DNA of 29,188 nt from Planctomycetota bacterium (GTDB lineage Bacteria > Planctomycetota > PUPC01 > JACPCR01), in contig JASLXP010000808.1 in assembly GCA_030740295.1 (NCBI GenBank), forward strand, positions 1 through 29,188, in the 5' to 3' direction. This document shows positions 1-9,000 of this stretch, one piece after another; the first letter of the stretch is position 1; each line of letters opens with the position of its first letter. Under the pieces are notes generated by a model, which was not told the DNA's origin, did no database searches, and was given only the letters and a program-made list of their open reading frames with translations. The position numbers were made by a program, and so were the translations under genes.

Positions 1-63
1 AGACAGCGACGAAAACTAAGACGAAGGGCCGATGCAGAAAACTAAGACCGAAGACCTGTCAGG

Positions 64-96
64 CGCTCCGCGACGAGTTCTTGCAGTCGCGGAGCG
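64..96. other. Perfect 11-bp stem-loop
   Basis: CGCTCCGCGAC at 64-74 is the exact reverse complement of GTCGCGGAGCG at 86-96, with an 11-nt loop. The stem is very GC-rich. No T-run follows on either strand, so this is not a classical intrinsic terminator. It could be an RNA structure at the 3' end of whatever lies to the left, or a REP-type palindrome. Confidence 0.5.
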
Positions 97-353
97 TCTG
101 CACCATAGACTTTGCGGATCGCGCTGAATGAGGGCCGATGCCAATTACTTGCGCGAGGCACTGCAGCTTTCCACGTTTCCCCGATGCCGGTGAGGGGGCT
201 GAACAACGACGACGTCTCTGAATAAACCGTTTATCAGCCATTGGTTAGGGAGAGCAATTCTGCACTCGCATGCATCTCTATGCAGTCGGCCACTCTCTGC
301 GCGTCGTCGGCACTCTCTTTGCTCCCAGCTTTTCAACAGGATTACCCTCGAGA

Positions 354-409
354 AGCCCGTGAGCGATAGAATCACATGCCCGCGCGTGATTGTATTCTGC
401 TCACGGGCT
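354..409 (+). terminator. Long two-part hairpin, terminator-like
   Basis: AGCCCGTGAGC at 354-364 pairs perfectly with GCTCACGGGCT at 399-409. Inside it AGAATCAC (368-375) pairs with GTGATT (386-391) and ATTCT (394-398), giving an interrupted second stem. The + strand side is followed by gagtttt, a short T-run, which would suit an intrinsic terminator for a gene to the left. It lies about 55 bp before the promoter-like site for the next gene, so insulation of that promoter is plausible. Confidence 0.4.
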
Positions 410-464
410 GAGTTTTGTACCAGGCGGCCGACTGAGCGGCTATCTCTCCCAACCGCGCCCTGAC

Positions 465-494
465 TTGACACATGTGATATGGACCACGCATAAA
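465..494 (+). promoter_or_regulatory. Sigma-70-like promoter for the GH42-like gene
   Basis: A perfect TTGACA -35 box at 465-470 is followed after 18 bp by CATAAA at 489-494, a 4/6 match to TATAAT. Transcription would begin near 501, leaving a leader of about 26 nt before the ATG at 527. No clear Shine-Dalgarno sequence is present in that leader. Confidence 0.4.
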
Positions 495-526
495 GCGAGT
501 ATCCATTCCACAAGCAGCGGTCACCT

Positions 527-3500
527 ATGCGCATACTCTTCTCTATCTTCTTCGCAATGGCTCTCTCCTTCGGCGAAGCCCCTCGCGCATTCGTCGAAGG
601 CATTCCAGTTCTCGATGAACTCCCGGCCACTACGGCTGAGTTCAAACGACGGGTCCGTGATTTTCCTTCCCTGACGAGCATTGCCGCCGAAGGCTCAGGA
701 ATTTACGCGGGCCGGACGCAACTCCTGCTCGGCGACCGGATTCCCATCGGCCCGGCACCACACACACCGTGGGCAAAGCCGCTGCCGGCCGGCAAGCTCA
801 ACGTCATTGCAGTCAGCACGATCCACAGCAACTACGATCTTCCCGAAATAGAACGCCGGCTCGACTGCAACCTGTATCACATGCAGGTGCTGCAACAGTA
901 TTACAACCCGAAGAAATATCCCGAAGCATTCGAAGGCTTCCTCGCCGAGCAGGCCCTGAAGACGCTCGAACGGGATGCCGATGTGATTCTGGCTGCGCCT
1001 AATATTCGGCTCTTCCCCGAAAGGGTCAGCAAGAAGATTGCGGAGAAGGTCCGTGCGGGGACGGGCCTTGTTTTCATGTCCGGAGCACGATACGGCGGCG
1101 GGAATCAGTACGGGTACTGGGCTATCAAGGACAAAATCGAAACCTGGAAACAGATCTCGGATGCCGTCGCAAAGGAAGTGGATCTCGGATACAAAAAATT
1201 CGTCTCCGCAGAAGAGCACAAGGTCGCCGGCACACTCTTTCATGGCGTCCCTTTCAGTCTACTGCCGACGCACCACATGTTTCATTTGAAGGCCGCGCCC
1301 GGAGCGGAGGTCCTCGCTGCTGATGCCGGCCATCCACTGGCCGTAGGTGGACGTTACGGCAAGGGCAAGGTGGTGCTGCTGAACTGGGCCACCGAGCGTG
1401 GCGCGTTTCCAGTCGCGGAAGACAACAGAGTTCCACTCCTCAAAAACTATGATGAGTATTACGCGTCCGCGGCCATCCGCGCCATACTCTGGGCCGCGGG
1501 CCGGACGACGACCGAGATTTCCGCGGCGCATCAGATCATCATCGCGGGAACCTCAACAGATTCTTCAATAAGCCTCAGCCAGGCAGTTCCCCGCGGCACA
1601 AAAATCTGGACGCGGCTGCGTGACCTTCGCGGCCGAGACATCTGGTCCCAAACCACGGCATGGAAAGGACAGGAACTGAAAGTAACTCTTCCCGGGCTCC
1701 CGGGCGGCACTTATCTGTTGGACATGATCGCGCGTGACAAAAACGGCGCCAGCCTCGGTTGGTCGACCCAGGCTTTCAAGGTCGAGGATGAAGGCAAACT
1801 CACTATCGAACTGGACAAAGATCGATACCTGGCCGGTGAGCCTGCCAGGATAACTGCAAAGGTCGCCGGCGAACACGATGGGGCCCTCATGGCCTCACTT
1901 CGAATCACAGATGCGCTGGGCAGGCTGGTCTTTCACGCGCCGGGGGACTTGAACGATGGAACAACTGTGCAATGGGAATTCCCAAACGTGAATCCTCTTT
2001 CAGTCGTTCATGATGTCGAAGTTGAGATCTTCAATGAGGGCCGGCCCTTGCTCAAGGGCCGCAAAGACCTGTTCGTTCCGCATTACCAGCCGGATGATAT
2101 TTACTGCTGGCTATGGCCGGGGCGCCGCCCCGATTACGCCAAAGATCGCGTCATGCGCCGCCAGCGAGAATTGCTCGGCTTCAAGGTCATCATGGGCGGC
2201 GGGTACGGAGGGACGCACCGGGCGCGCAACTACGCCAGGCTTACTTCCGGCTGTCTGCCTTTCTATTCGAATGTCGCGCCCTCCTCCCCGCTGGATACAG
2301 AAAAAGCCCCGCTGAAGACACGGCAGAAAGTGCTCGACATGGTCGATAAGCAATTGCCCGAGCTACGGCAATTCGGCGGCCTTGCGATTTTCTTTCAGGA
2401 TGAACGCCACGGCCGGGGAGACAGCAAAACACCAACTGCGGAAGCCCTGACGGAATTCCGGAAATTCCTGAAGCCTCGCTACGCCGGCATCGCAGCACTC
2501 AACAAGGCATGGGGGCGTAACTTCAGAAGCTTCGACGAGGTCCTGCCCGTGATGACCGCCGACTTCGACGCAAAAAAGGAGACGAGCATCGCGCCCTGGC
2601 TTGAATGGCGACTCTGGGCTCTCGAGGAAGTGCTGACCACCGACCGCCTGGGCGCTGAGAGGATTCGCGAAGCGGTCGGCGTGCCCTGCAATCTCGGGCT
2701 CGAAGGCATCTTTGGCCTTGCCACGCATAACCTGCCGTACGGTGGTACAGACCTCGATCGCCAATCGGATTTTTTCAACATCATCGGCCCTTACGGTGAG
2801 AAGCTGACCAACGCCTCGCGCAGCTTCTATCCCGACGGCTTCCTGTTTTCCTGGAGCGGGTACAACCGCACCTACAGCCAGTATCAGCGTTATATCTGGA
2901 ACTGCGCGTTCGAAGGCCACGGGGGCATCGGCTGGTGGTACGGCCCTATTTATTACAACTCCACCGACTGCCTTTACCCGCAGGCGCGCTGGGTGCGCGA
3001 CCTTTCGCGGCCGATCCGCGAGGGCATCGGCAAACTGCTCATGGAGAACCGCCCGAGCCAGACTGATTCCATCGCGTTTCTTTACAGCCAGTCCAGCCTG
3101 TATGCGATGTGCATCCTCGGCAAGCATGTGGACCCGGAGCATTCTCATCTGTTTGTCCGGCCTGCCGCGTGGGCACGGCGGAGCATGCAGCAGATGTTTC
3201 ACGATGCTGGCACGCAGTTTGGCTACATCTCCGAACGCCAGATACAGAAAAGCAAGGGTGAGGGCATAAAGCTGCTGGTGCTGACATCCGCGGTGTCCCT
3301 CAATCTGGAGACGTGCAAGGCCCTTCGCGAATTCGTTGCCAACGGCGGCATCGTCCTCGCCGATCTTTGTCCCGGTGTGTGGGATGACCACGGCGCGTAC
3401 CAGAGCCCGGGGCAGCTCGATGATCTGTTCGGGATCAAGCGTGAGGAGCGTTTCAAATTCAAAACCATGGTCAGTGACTGGGGCGTCGGCACGTTCGAGA

Positions 3501-4297
3501 CCGAGCCGGACTTCAACATCAAGGGCCAGTGGTTTATCGGCCAGTATTACGAAGACACACTCAAGACATCGGACGGCCACGCGCTCGGCAAGCACATTTT
3601 CGGCGAAACCAAACCGCCCGCGTTTGTGTTCAAGCGCACCGGTAAGGGCATCACTATTCTGATGAACTATCTTGAAACCGAATATCGCCGGGTACCCGAA
3701 CACTGGCAGCAGACACTGGTCGTAGAGCTTCTTCGCCTGGCAAAAATAGACTCGGCGGTCGTCACCCGAGACGTCATGCGAAACAGCGAGACCGTCTTTG
3801 CCGGACGCCGCATCTTCCGCTGGCAGGACGGCCCAGCACGCTACGTGGGCTTACTGCTCGATGAGGGCCGGCACCTCGAGCTGGAATTCAAAAAGGGCGG
3901 ACACATCTACGAGCTCGCCAGTGGCCAATATCTCGGGAAAGGCAAAACCGCGAAATCAGATCTGCGTGACGCCCCGCACGCGCTGTACGCCATTCTTCCC
4001 TACAAGGTAGACGACCTTGTGGTGCAGGCAGGCCCTTCATCGCGTGCAAAGGGCCTGGCCCTCGACATCAGAATTGAGACGGACACCAAACCCGCCCGGC
4101 ACGTGGTGCATCTGGATGTGTTCCGCCCGGACGGCAGCAGGTGTCATCCGCTCACAAGAAACGTGGTGCTGAAGAGTGGCCGTTGGACTGGCACGCTCCC
4201 CCTGGCCCTGAACGACCCGACCGGCAGGTGGACCGTAAAAGCGAGAGAGGTGGTATCTGGAAAAGAGGAGAAGGTGACCGTGCGGGTCAAAGAGTAA
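527..4297 (+). CDS. Secreted GH42-like glycoside hydrolase with amidotransferase-like domain
   Basis: Predicted exported enzyme of 1256 residues, probably acting on galactosides or related glycans. The first ~22 residues (MRILFSIFFAMALSFGEAPR) form a signal peptide. Residues ~95-300 resemble a class I glutamine amidotransferase fold (GTGLVFMSG; GGRYGKGKVVLLNW). About 320-520 look like two beta-sandwich domains. About 520-830 resemble a GH42-type TIM barrel: FFQDE with Glu626 as candidate acid/base, LNKAWGRNFRSFDEV typical of GH42 relatives, and an aromatic GHGGIGWWYGP stretch. About 843-1050 read like the beta-galactosidase trimerisation domain (LREFVANGGIVLADLCPG). The C-terminus is a further beta-rich region. 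It starts at ATG 527, downstream of a promoter-like TTGACA box, and converges on the DapA-family gene. Substrate is unknown, and the nucleophile Glu could not be placed with confidence. Confidence 0.7.
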   Translation: MRILFSIFFAMALSFGEAPRAFVEGIPVLDELPATTAEFKRRVRDFPSLTSIAAEGSGIYAGRTQLLLGDRIPIGPAPHTPWAKPLPAGKLNVIAVSTIHSNYDLPEIERRLDCNLYHMQVLQQYYNPKKYPEAFEGFLAEQALKTLERDADVILAAPNIRLFPERVSKKIAEKVRAGTGLVFMSGARYGGGNQYGYWAIKDKIETWKQISDAVAKEVDLGYKKFVSAEEHKVAGTLFHGVPFSLLPTHHMFHLKAAPGAEVLAADAGHPLAVGGRYGKGKVVLLNWATERGAFPVAEDNRVPLLKNYDEYYASAAIRAILWAAGRTTTEISAAHQIIIAGTSTDSSISLSQAVPRGTKIWTRLRDLRGRDIWSQTTAWKGQELKVTLPGLPGGTYLLDMIARDKNGASLGWSTQAFKVEDEGKLTIELDKDRYLAGEPARITAKVAGEHDGALMASLRITDALGRLVFHAPGDLNDGTTVQWEFPNVNPLSVVHDVEVEIFNEGRPLLKGRKDLFVPHYQPDDIYCWLWPGRRPDYAKDRVMRRQRELLGFKVIMGGGYGGTHRARNYARLTSGCLPFYSNVAPSSPLDTEKAPLKTRQKVLDMVDKQLPELRQFGGLAIFFQDERHGRGDSKTPTAEALTEFRKFLKPRYAGIAALNKAWGRNFRSFDEVLPVMTADFDAKKETSIAPWLEWRLWALEEVLTTDRLGAERIREAVGVPCNLGLEGIFGLATHNLPYGGTDLDRQSDFFNIIGPYGEKLTNASRSFYPDGFLFSWSGYNRTYSQYQRYIWNCAFEGHGGIGWWYGPIYYNSTDCLYPQARWVRDLSRPIREGIGKLLMENRPSQTDSIAFLYSQSSLYAMCILGKHVDPEHSHLFVRPAAWARRSMQQMFHDAGTQFGYISERQIQKSKGEGIKLLVLTSAVSLNLETCKALREFVANGGIVLADLCPGVWDDHGAYQSPGQLDDLFGIKREERFKFKTMVSDWGVGTFETEPDFNIKGQWFIGQYYEDTLKTSDGHALGKHIFGETKPPAFVFKRTGKGITILMNYLETEYRRVPEHWQQTLVVELLRLAKIDSAVVTRDVMRNSETVFAGRRIFRWQDGPARYVGLLLDEGRHLELEFKKGGHIYELASGQYLGKGKTAKSDLRDAPHALYAILPYKVDDLVVQAGPSSRAKGLALDIRIETDTKPARHVVHLDVFRPDGSRCHPLTRNVVLKSGRWTGTLPLALNDPTGRWTVKAREVVSGKEEKVTVRVKE

Positions 4298-4328
4298 AGA
4301 GCAACGCACAGAATGAGTACCGTGCACT

Positions 4329-4375
4329 TACTCATTACGTATTACTCATTACGCATTACGCATCACGCATACGCC
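4329..4375. repeat. Heptamer tandem array (ATTACGC/ATTACTC)
   Basis: The + strand reads as 7-bp units of the form attactc, attacgt, attactc, attacgc, attacgc, atcacgc. The array fills the junction between the two convergent genes and contains the stop codon of the DapA-family gene (TGA at 4363-4365, - strand). The unit is the same as that of the array at 28395-28478 read on the other strand. Confidence 0.75.
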
Positions 4376-5421
4376 AGCGCCGCCCAGACCGCATCGTCAT
4401 CGATACGCTCCTGAACATTCACACCGTATGCTTCTTCAACAGGCTGCAGGATTGAAGGATCCTGTGCGTGTGTCTGTCGGGCCACGTCACGGACATGTTC
4501 GACGCCTGCCGCAGTCATCTTGCCCAGCGGTTGACGACAGCGGCCGGAAGCCATGCCGAGCCCGTTCATCACTGTTTTGATGGGGAGCGGATTGCGGAAT
4601 TTGTCGGACACGATGGCAGGGCTGCCGGCCGGCATCTGGCGTTCGTTATCGATTTTGACGCCAACAATGCCGAAGAGGTGAGACAGCGATTGTTCGAGAT
4701 GCTTGGCGGTCACCTCATCTCCTTCGAGCAGGGCGCGGGTGAGCTTTTGGACGGCGGCTGGCGCCACGTTTGAGATAACTGAAATGACGCCCGATGCTCC
4801 GATGTCCGGATTGGACATCATCTTAAAGGTGATGTCGTCATCGCCGCTCATAATCTGAAAATCACTCCCGCAGAGCTCACGTGTTTTAGCCATGCGTTCG
4901 AGATTGCCTGTCGCTTCCTTCACCGCATGCACGCCAGGATAGTTGCCGGCAAGGATGGCGACGTCTTCCACGGACATCTCACAACCGGTCCGACCGGGAA
5001 TAATGTAAGGCACCACGTGAATGCCCGGCACCGCATCGAGGACCGCTTCGTAATATTCTTTGCGGAGCTCCAGTGAAGAAGGGCCGTTGTAATAGCAGTC
5101 GACAAGAAGTACCGCGTCAGCGCCGGATTCGTGTGCATGCTTCGAGCCTTTCACGGCTTCCGCGGTGGAGTTGCTGCCGGTGCCGGCAAGGAGCTTGGTC
5201 CGGCCGCCGTTGAATTCGATGGCTTTGTCGATGACCGCTTCGTGTTCCTTCCAATTCAGGGAGGGCGATTCACCGGTCGTGCCGACGGGCAGGATGCCGC
5301 TGATGCCTTCTGCAACCTGGAAATTGATGTTTCGTTGAAATCCATTCCAGTCGACGCTGCCGTCTTCTTTGAACGGTGTAACCAGCGCGGTCCACGCGCC
5401 GTCGAAAATCAGGTCTGCCAT
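4363..5421 (-). CDS. dapA: DapA-family lyase/aldolase (dihydrodipicolinate synthase-like)
   Basis: Class I aldolase of the DHDPS/N-acetylneuraminate lyase family, 352 residues; family members are usually about 290-300. Seen: ALVTPF near the N-terminus, GTTGE at ~50, catalytic Tyr139 in YIIPGRTG, Arg144 matching the DHDPS arginine that binds the semialdehyde carboxylate, and Schiff-base Lys168 in HAVKEATG. The C-terminal part keeps NPLPIKTVMNGLG, but about 20 extra residues (VKIDNERQMPAGSP region) precede it and ~30 follow. ATG 5421 is preferred over an in-frame start at 5496 because AGAGGG (5429-5434) lies 7 nt upstream and the residues before it are not family-like. The Arg favours lysine/diaminopimelate synthesis. 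The carbohydrate lyase neighbours leave a keto-deoxy sugar-acid aldolase role possible. The stop codon lies inside a heptamer repeat. Confidence 0.8.
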   Translation of the reverse strand: MADLIFDGAWTALVTPFKEDGSVDWNGFQRNINFQVAEGISGILPVGTTGESPSLNWKEHEAVIDKAIEFNGGRTKLLAGTGSNSTAEAVKGSKHAHESGADAVLLVDCYYNGPSSLELRKEYYEAVLDAVPGIHVVPYIIPGRTGCEMSVEDVAILAGNYPGVHAVKEATGNLERMAKTRELCGSDFQIMSGDDDITFKMMSNPDIGASGVISVISNVAPAAVQKLTRALLEGDEVTAKHLEQSLSHLFGIVGVKIDNERQMPAGSPAIVSDKFRNPLPIKTVMNGLGMASGRCRQPLGKMTAAGVEHVRDVARQTHAQDPSILQPVEEAYGVNVQERIDDDAVWAALAYA

Positions 5422-5773
5422 TTCACGTCCCTCTCTTGAAAGGCTGGAATTCGAGTGCAACGTCGGAAAGATAGCCGCGCCGCGCGGGATGTTCAATGCC
5501 GTCAGCCAACATCCTCATCCCGCATCCACCCAAGTGGGCCCAGCTACTGTTTTCCTCTGCCTCATGGGGACGCTAAATGGAGTTGGAGTAACGCCCCTAT
5601 CAGGCGGGACCTCTGAGCGGATGGCGAATCCAGTCCCGGCTGAAGCCGTTAATCCAACCCCTGCTTCGACAGACTTGGAACTCTAAGACCTGTTCTCAGA
5701 AGACCCCGTGCGAGCAGTCGCGAAAACTCGATTCCCGAACAGATACCAAGCAGGCCGAGACAAAGGCAATCTT
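5422..5773. other. Gene-free stretch upstream of the DapA-family gene
   Basis: Apart from the Shine-Dalgarno site at 5429-5434, I see no gene, RNA or clear promoter here. Short reading frames on both strands have no recognisable protein character. The promoter of the DapA-family gene should lie in this stretch, but no good -35/-10 pair was found by eye. Confidence 0.4.
5429..5434 (-). promoter_or_regulatory. Shine-Dalgarno site of the DapA-family gene
   Basis: AGAGGG on the - strand lies 7 nt before the ATG at 5421. It is one of the few clear ribosome-binding sites in the window and decides the start against an in-frame start 75 nt further upstream. Confidence 0.6.
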
Positions 5774-6026
5774 ACGGATTTGAATGACAATTCTCAGGGG
5801 CAAAGCCCCGGGCTGTTTGCCTAGCCCAGCCCAACGGGCTGGGTTTGCGGGTGGATCATCCTTAGGGGCAACGCCCCGGTCATTTGCCCCAATAATGGCA
5901 TCCTTATAAATGGCCGGGGCGTTGCCCCTTTCCAAATCTTTGTGCCATTCACCCAGCCCGTTGGGCTGGGCTAGGCAAAAAGCCCGGGGCTTCGCCCCTG
6001 AAATCCGTCAAAACTACTCCGTCTTG
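5774..6026 (+). repeat. 253-bp nested palindromic element, copy 1
   Basis: The outer arms 5796-5843 and 5952-6000 are near-perfect reverse complements (about 47 of 49 positions). Each combines a GGGGC(R)AAGCCCC hairpin with the CCCAGCCC-aacg-GGGCTGGG hairpin. Inner arms near 5862-5880 and 5913-5932 carry GGGGCAACGCCCC. The central ~25 bp is AT-richer. The same structure occurs inverted at 11995-12249, with homology reaching ACGGATTTGAATGACAATT on one side and CCGTCTTG on the other. The layout resembles a REP/BIME cluster or a MITE. No transposase lies in the window. It sits 17 bp beyond the stop of the lyase/hydrolase fusion gene. Confidence 0.85.
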
Positions 6027-6043
6027 GAGGACCAGGCAGGCAA

Positions 6044-9000
6044 TCAGTGCTCTACGACGAAGATCTCCGGCGGGACATCCTGTTGACCCGGGAACGGATC
6101 GGGATTCACCTCCCACATCCACTTCTTGTCTTCCCAACGCAAACGACTGGGCTTCTTTGATCCTCCGAACATTGTGATCCGGCGCACTTTGGAGCGACGT
6201 GGCAGTTCTGCCTGGACCGAGATTTTGAGAGAGGGCTGTGCTGCAAAGGCCATTTTCCCTTCGTTCCATCCTGTGGGCCAGAGGGCGATGAGCGTCTGTT
6301 TGGAAGCAGTCAGATCCAGGGCGAGCCATCGCATGCTCTTATCCGGCTCGATCGTAACCAGGCGGCTCTCGACAAGCGGGGTGTTGCCCAACAGTTCGGC
6401 GAGAGCTTTGAACACGCGATACGAGGGCCTTGGTCTGATCCGCAATTTGCCCTTGGGCCGCGCTGAAGAAGACGATTCAGTCAGGCCAAACTCGCCTCCA
6501 TCCAGGCGATAGAGGACGGAGTGGAATATCCGGCCCGTTGCTGCCTGTGAAAGCATGGCTTTAGCGATCTGCGCGGCATGGTCATTCTCCGAGCGGAAAT
6601 CCCATTGGCGTTGCTGTGCGGCGCCGGTCTGGAAGCCCCACTCTGTCACGGCCAGGGGAAACTGCACGTCAAACTTTTTGAAGACCCGGTCGATGTGTTT
6701 GAAATAAGTGTCGTAAGTCCAGTGGCTCCAGCGGGGATAATTCTGCGGTGGGCCCACGTAGGCATGAAAGCTGTAGGCGTCGATGTAATTGTGCAGGCCG
6801 GCCTCGAAACACAGCTCGGCTCGCGTGCCGTGGTAGTCGTGATTCCAGGACGGTGCCATCAGGCGGATCTTTGGGTCGACTTCGTCGGCGATTTCGCGGG
6901 TCGCCATCACCAGGGGGACGTAGCGGTCCTGCAGCCAGTAGCGTGTGTTGTCATGGAACTCCGGATCGGCCTCGGCCGCGGGCTTGCCGAAAATGGTGTT
7001 ACTGCCGGGATCAGTATGATTTGCCAGGTAATGGCCGTCCGGCTCGTTCCAGATCTCGTACCACTGCACTTGTCCTTTCAGCCGCTCAATCACCGGCCGA
7101 ATGAAATCTTTCCAATCGGCGATGTGGTCAGGCGGTCCGAAAAAGGGATGAAACCAAGTCGCCTGCCGGTCGGTCAACGTCTGGGCCCAATCATGGCAAT
7201 AGGTCAATAGAACGATGGGCTCGATGCCGGCCCTGCGGGTGCTGGCCACCCGGTCTGCTAACTCTTCGAGCCGAGCGCGGTCAAAACGACCTCTCTCTGA
7301 GAAGAGATGATCCCAGGCGATCTCAATCCTTGTGGACTGGCTGCCGAGGCCCTTTTCCCGATCCAACGAAGAGCCCTGCGCACCAAAGCGGATGGTGAAC
7401 GGCCTGGCCGGCATCGCCTGCCGTTGAGGCTTTCGAGTTACAAACGGCTCGCCGCTCAGAGTGGCAGTGCGCCCTTCCCATCCACGGGTCTTGACTCGGA
7501 AAAAGATTTTCTGTCCGGCAGGCAGATTCTTCAGATGGACCTCGTGGATGCGGGCATGTTTCTTCCCGGATGATGTGGTGCTGCCGAGTTTGGGTGAAGT
7601 CCCGTACTCAACGACGGAGTCACCGGGCTGATCGCTGGTCCAGGTAATACGCGCGCTCGTGTTTGTAATCTGGGTTCGCGCGACGGCCCAGAGATTAGGC
7701 GATGAACGATGCTCCCATTTTTGGGGAAGGAACTGGAGGGTAAATTCTCTCTGGCCTTTCTCAGCGTCGAATCCAGCCCCGTTTCGCATGGGGGAGAATG
7801 CTCTGTCTTTCCCATCGATTTGGAATTTGGTGGAGACCACCGGTCCGGCTGTTGCCACGGCCACTGACAGTTTCTTTTTTACATCCAATCTGCCCCGCAC
7901 GAGGCCCGATTGAGAACCGGCCGACACTTCAACCCCTCCCGCGGCCGCGCGGGCCCCATCGAACAGGGCAAATTCGATCCGGCCCGGCTTCATCCGAATC
8001 ACCCCGTATCGACCCTCGAACTCGACTCCTTTTACCGACACCTTCCCCGCCTTATCCAGCATAAAGCAGAAATCACGTTCATCGTCTTTGGTGACAAGGA
8101 TACATCTGCCACCCTCCAGGATTTCGGTTTTCCGGCCCGTCCAGTCGAGGATGGATCGATAGGGCTTGCCCAGTGCGCGGTCAGTTCCGCCTCCGTCGAT
8201 GAAGCGGAAATACTTCGGGTCAAATCCCTCGGACTGAAAGTGAGAAGGTTTGCTCGAATTGAGCTGGTCGTAAATCAGGAAGCAATCGTTGCGAAGGAAG
8301 AGGACGTGCCTCCGCACAGAGCTTTTTCTATCACGGGAATGGATGCGTCCGATTCCCAGGTCTGCGAAATCGGAAGTGTCGAAACGCTCAACGTTTCCCC
8401 CTTGCGGGACCTCACCACCGATGGCGATGGTCTGATGCGGGCTGCGCGCGGCAATATGATTGTGCGCGCCACTGCAGGTGCTCCGGACCGGCGCAGCTTT
8501 CCCGCCGAGGATCTCCCCCTGCACCTGCCCCTGGTCCATGTGCCAGTGGCTCCACGTTGGCCCCACGCGAAAGAGCAGCATCGTTTCACGGGGCGTGTTG
8601 AAATCCGCACGGAATACGAGACCGGTAGGGTCGAGGTTGATGCTTTCCATTGGCAGCGGCTTACCGCCCGGCTTTTTGAACCACCGGTTGGCGCACCAGC
8701 GCAGATGTTCGGCAAACTGGGGATCGGTCGCTTCATAGTAGGGGGCAGTCTTGGCGCAGGAAGCGAGTCCGTGCGACGGATTGGCCCCCATTCCCCCGTC
8801 GCCCATGACCGGCATTCTCCCGCTGGGAAATTGAAGATTGCAGAACGCGGCAAAGGTCTTCTTGAAACGGGGCAGGTAGCCTTCACGGCTGCTGAAGAGG
8901 TCGATGCCAAACGAGTCTTTATAGATGCGAAACATATCGGCGAACAGATTCAGGACGTGCGCGTAATAGTCCCCGCCTTCCTGGTACACACCGCTTTCAT

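Larger units (their letters stand above)
1..526. other. Non-coding left edge with two hairpins and a promoter
   Basis: I see no convincing complete gene here. A + strand reading frame is open from the window edge to a TGA at 129-131 and could be the last ~42 codons of a gene to the left, but its lysine-rich translation matches no family I know. The stretch holds a 12-bp direct repeat (gaaaactaagac at 11-22 and 37-48), a 10-bp repeat (gggccgatgc at 27-36 and about 132-141), two strong hairpins (64-96 and 354-409) and a promoter-like site at 465-494, all listed separately where structured. Confidence 0.5.

Noticed and set aside
3..131. Open + strand frame from the window edge, ending in TGA at 129-131
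   Set aside because: It could be the end of a gene to the left, but it is only ~42 codons, contains two copies of a direct repeat, and has no recognisable family character.
145..681. 178-codon frame on the - strand overlapping the start of the GH42-like gene
   Set aside because: Its translation is Arg/Ser-rich and unstructured, it overlaps a clear signal-peptide-encoding start, and it is probably an antisense shadow.
2363..3703. 446-codon frame antisense to the GH42-like gene
   Set aside because: This is a long shadow frame caused by GC-rich codon use. The + strand frame has clear domains, while this one has none.
4298..4375. Possible CRISPR array or direct-repeat locus
   Set aside because: The periodicity is 7 bp without spacers; it is a simple heptamer array and no cas genes are present.
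5696..5935. Short - strand frame with repeated RGVAP-like text, similar to one at 11986-12243
   Set aside because: The similarity between the two peptides comes from translating the nested palindromic element, not from a protein family.
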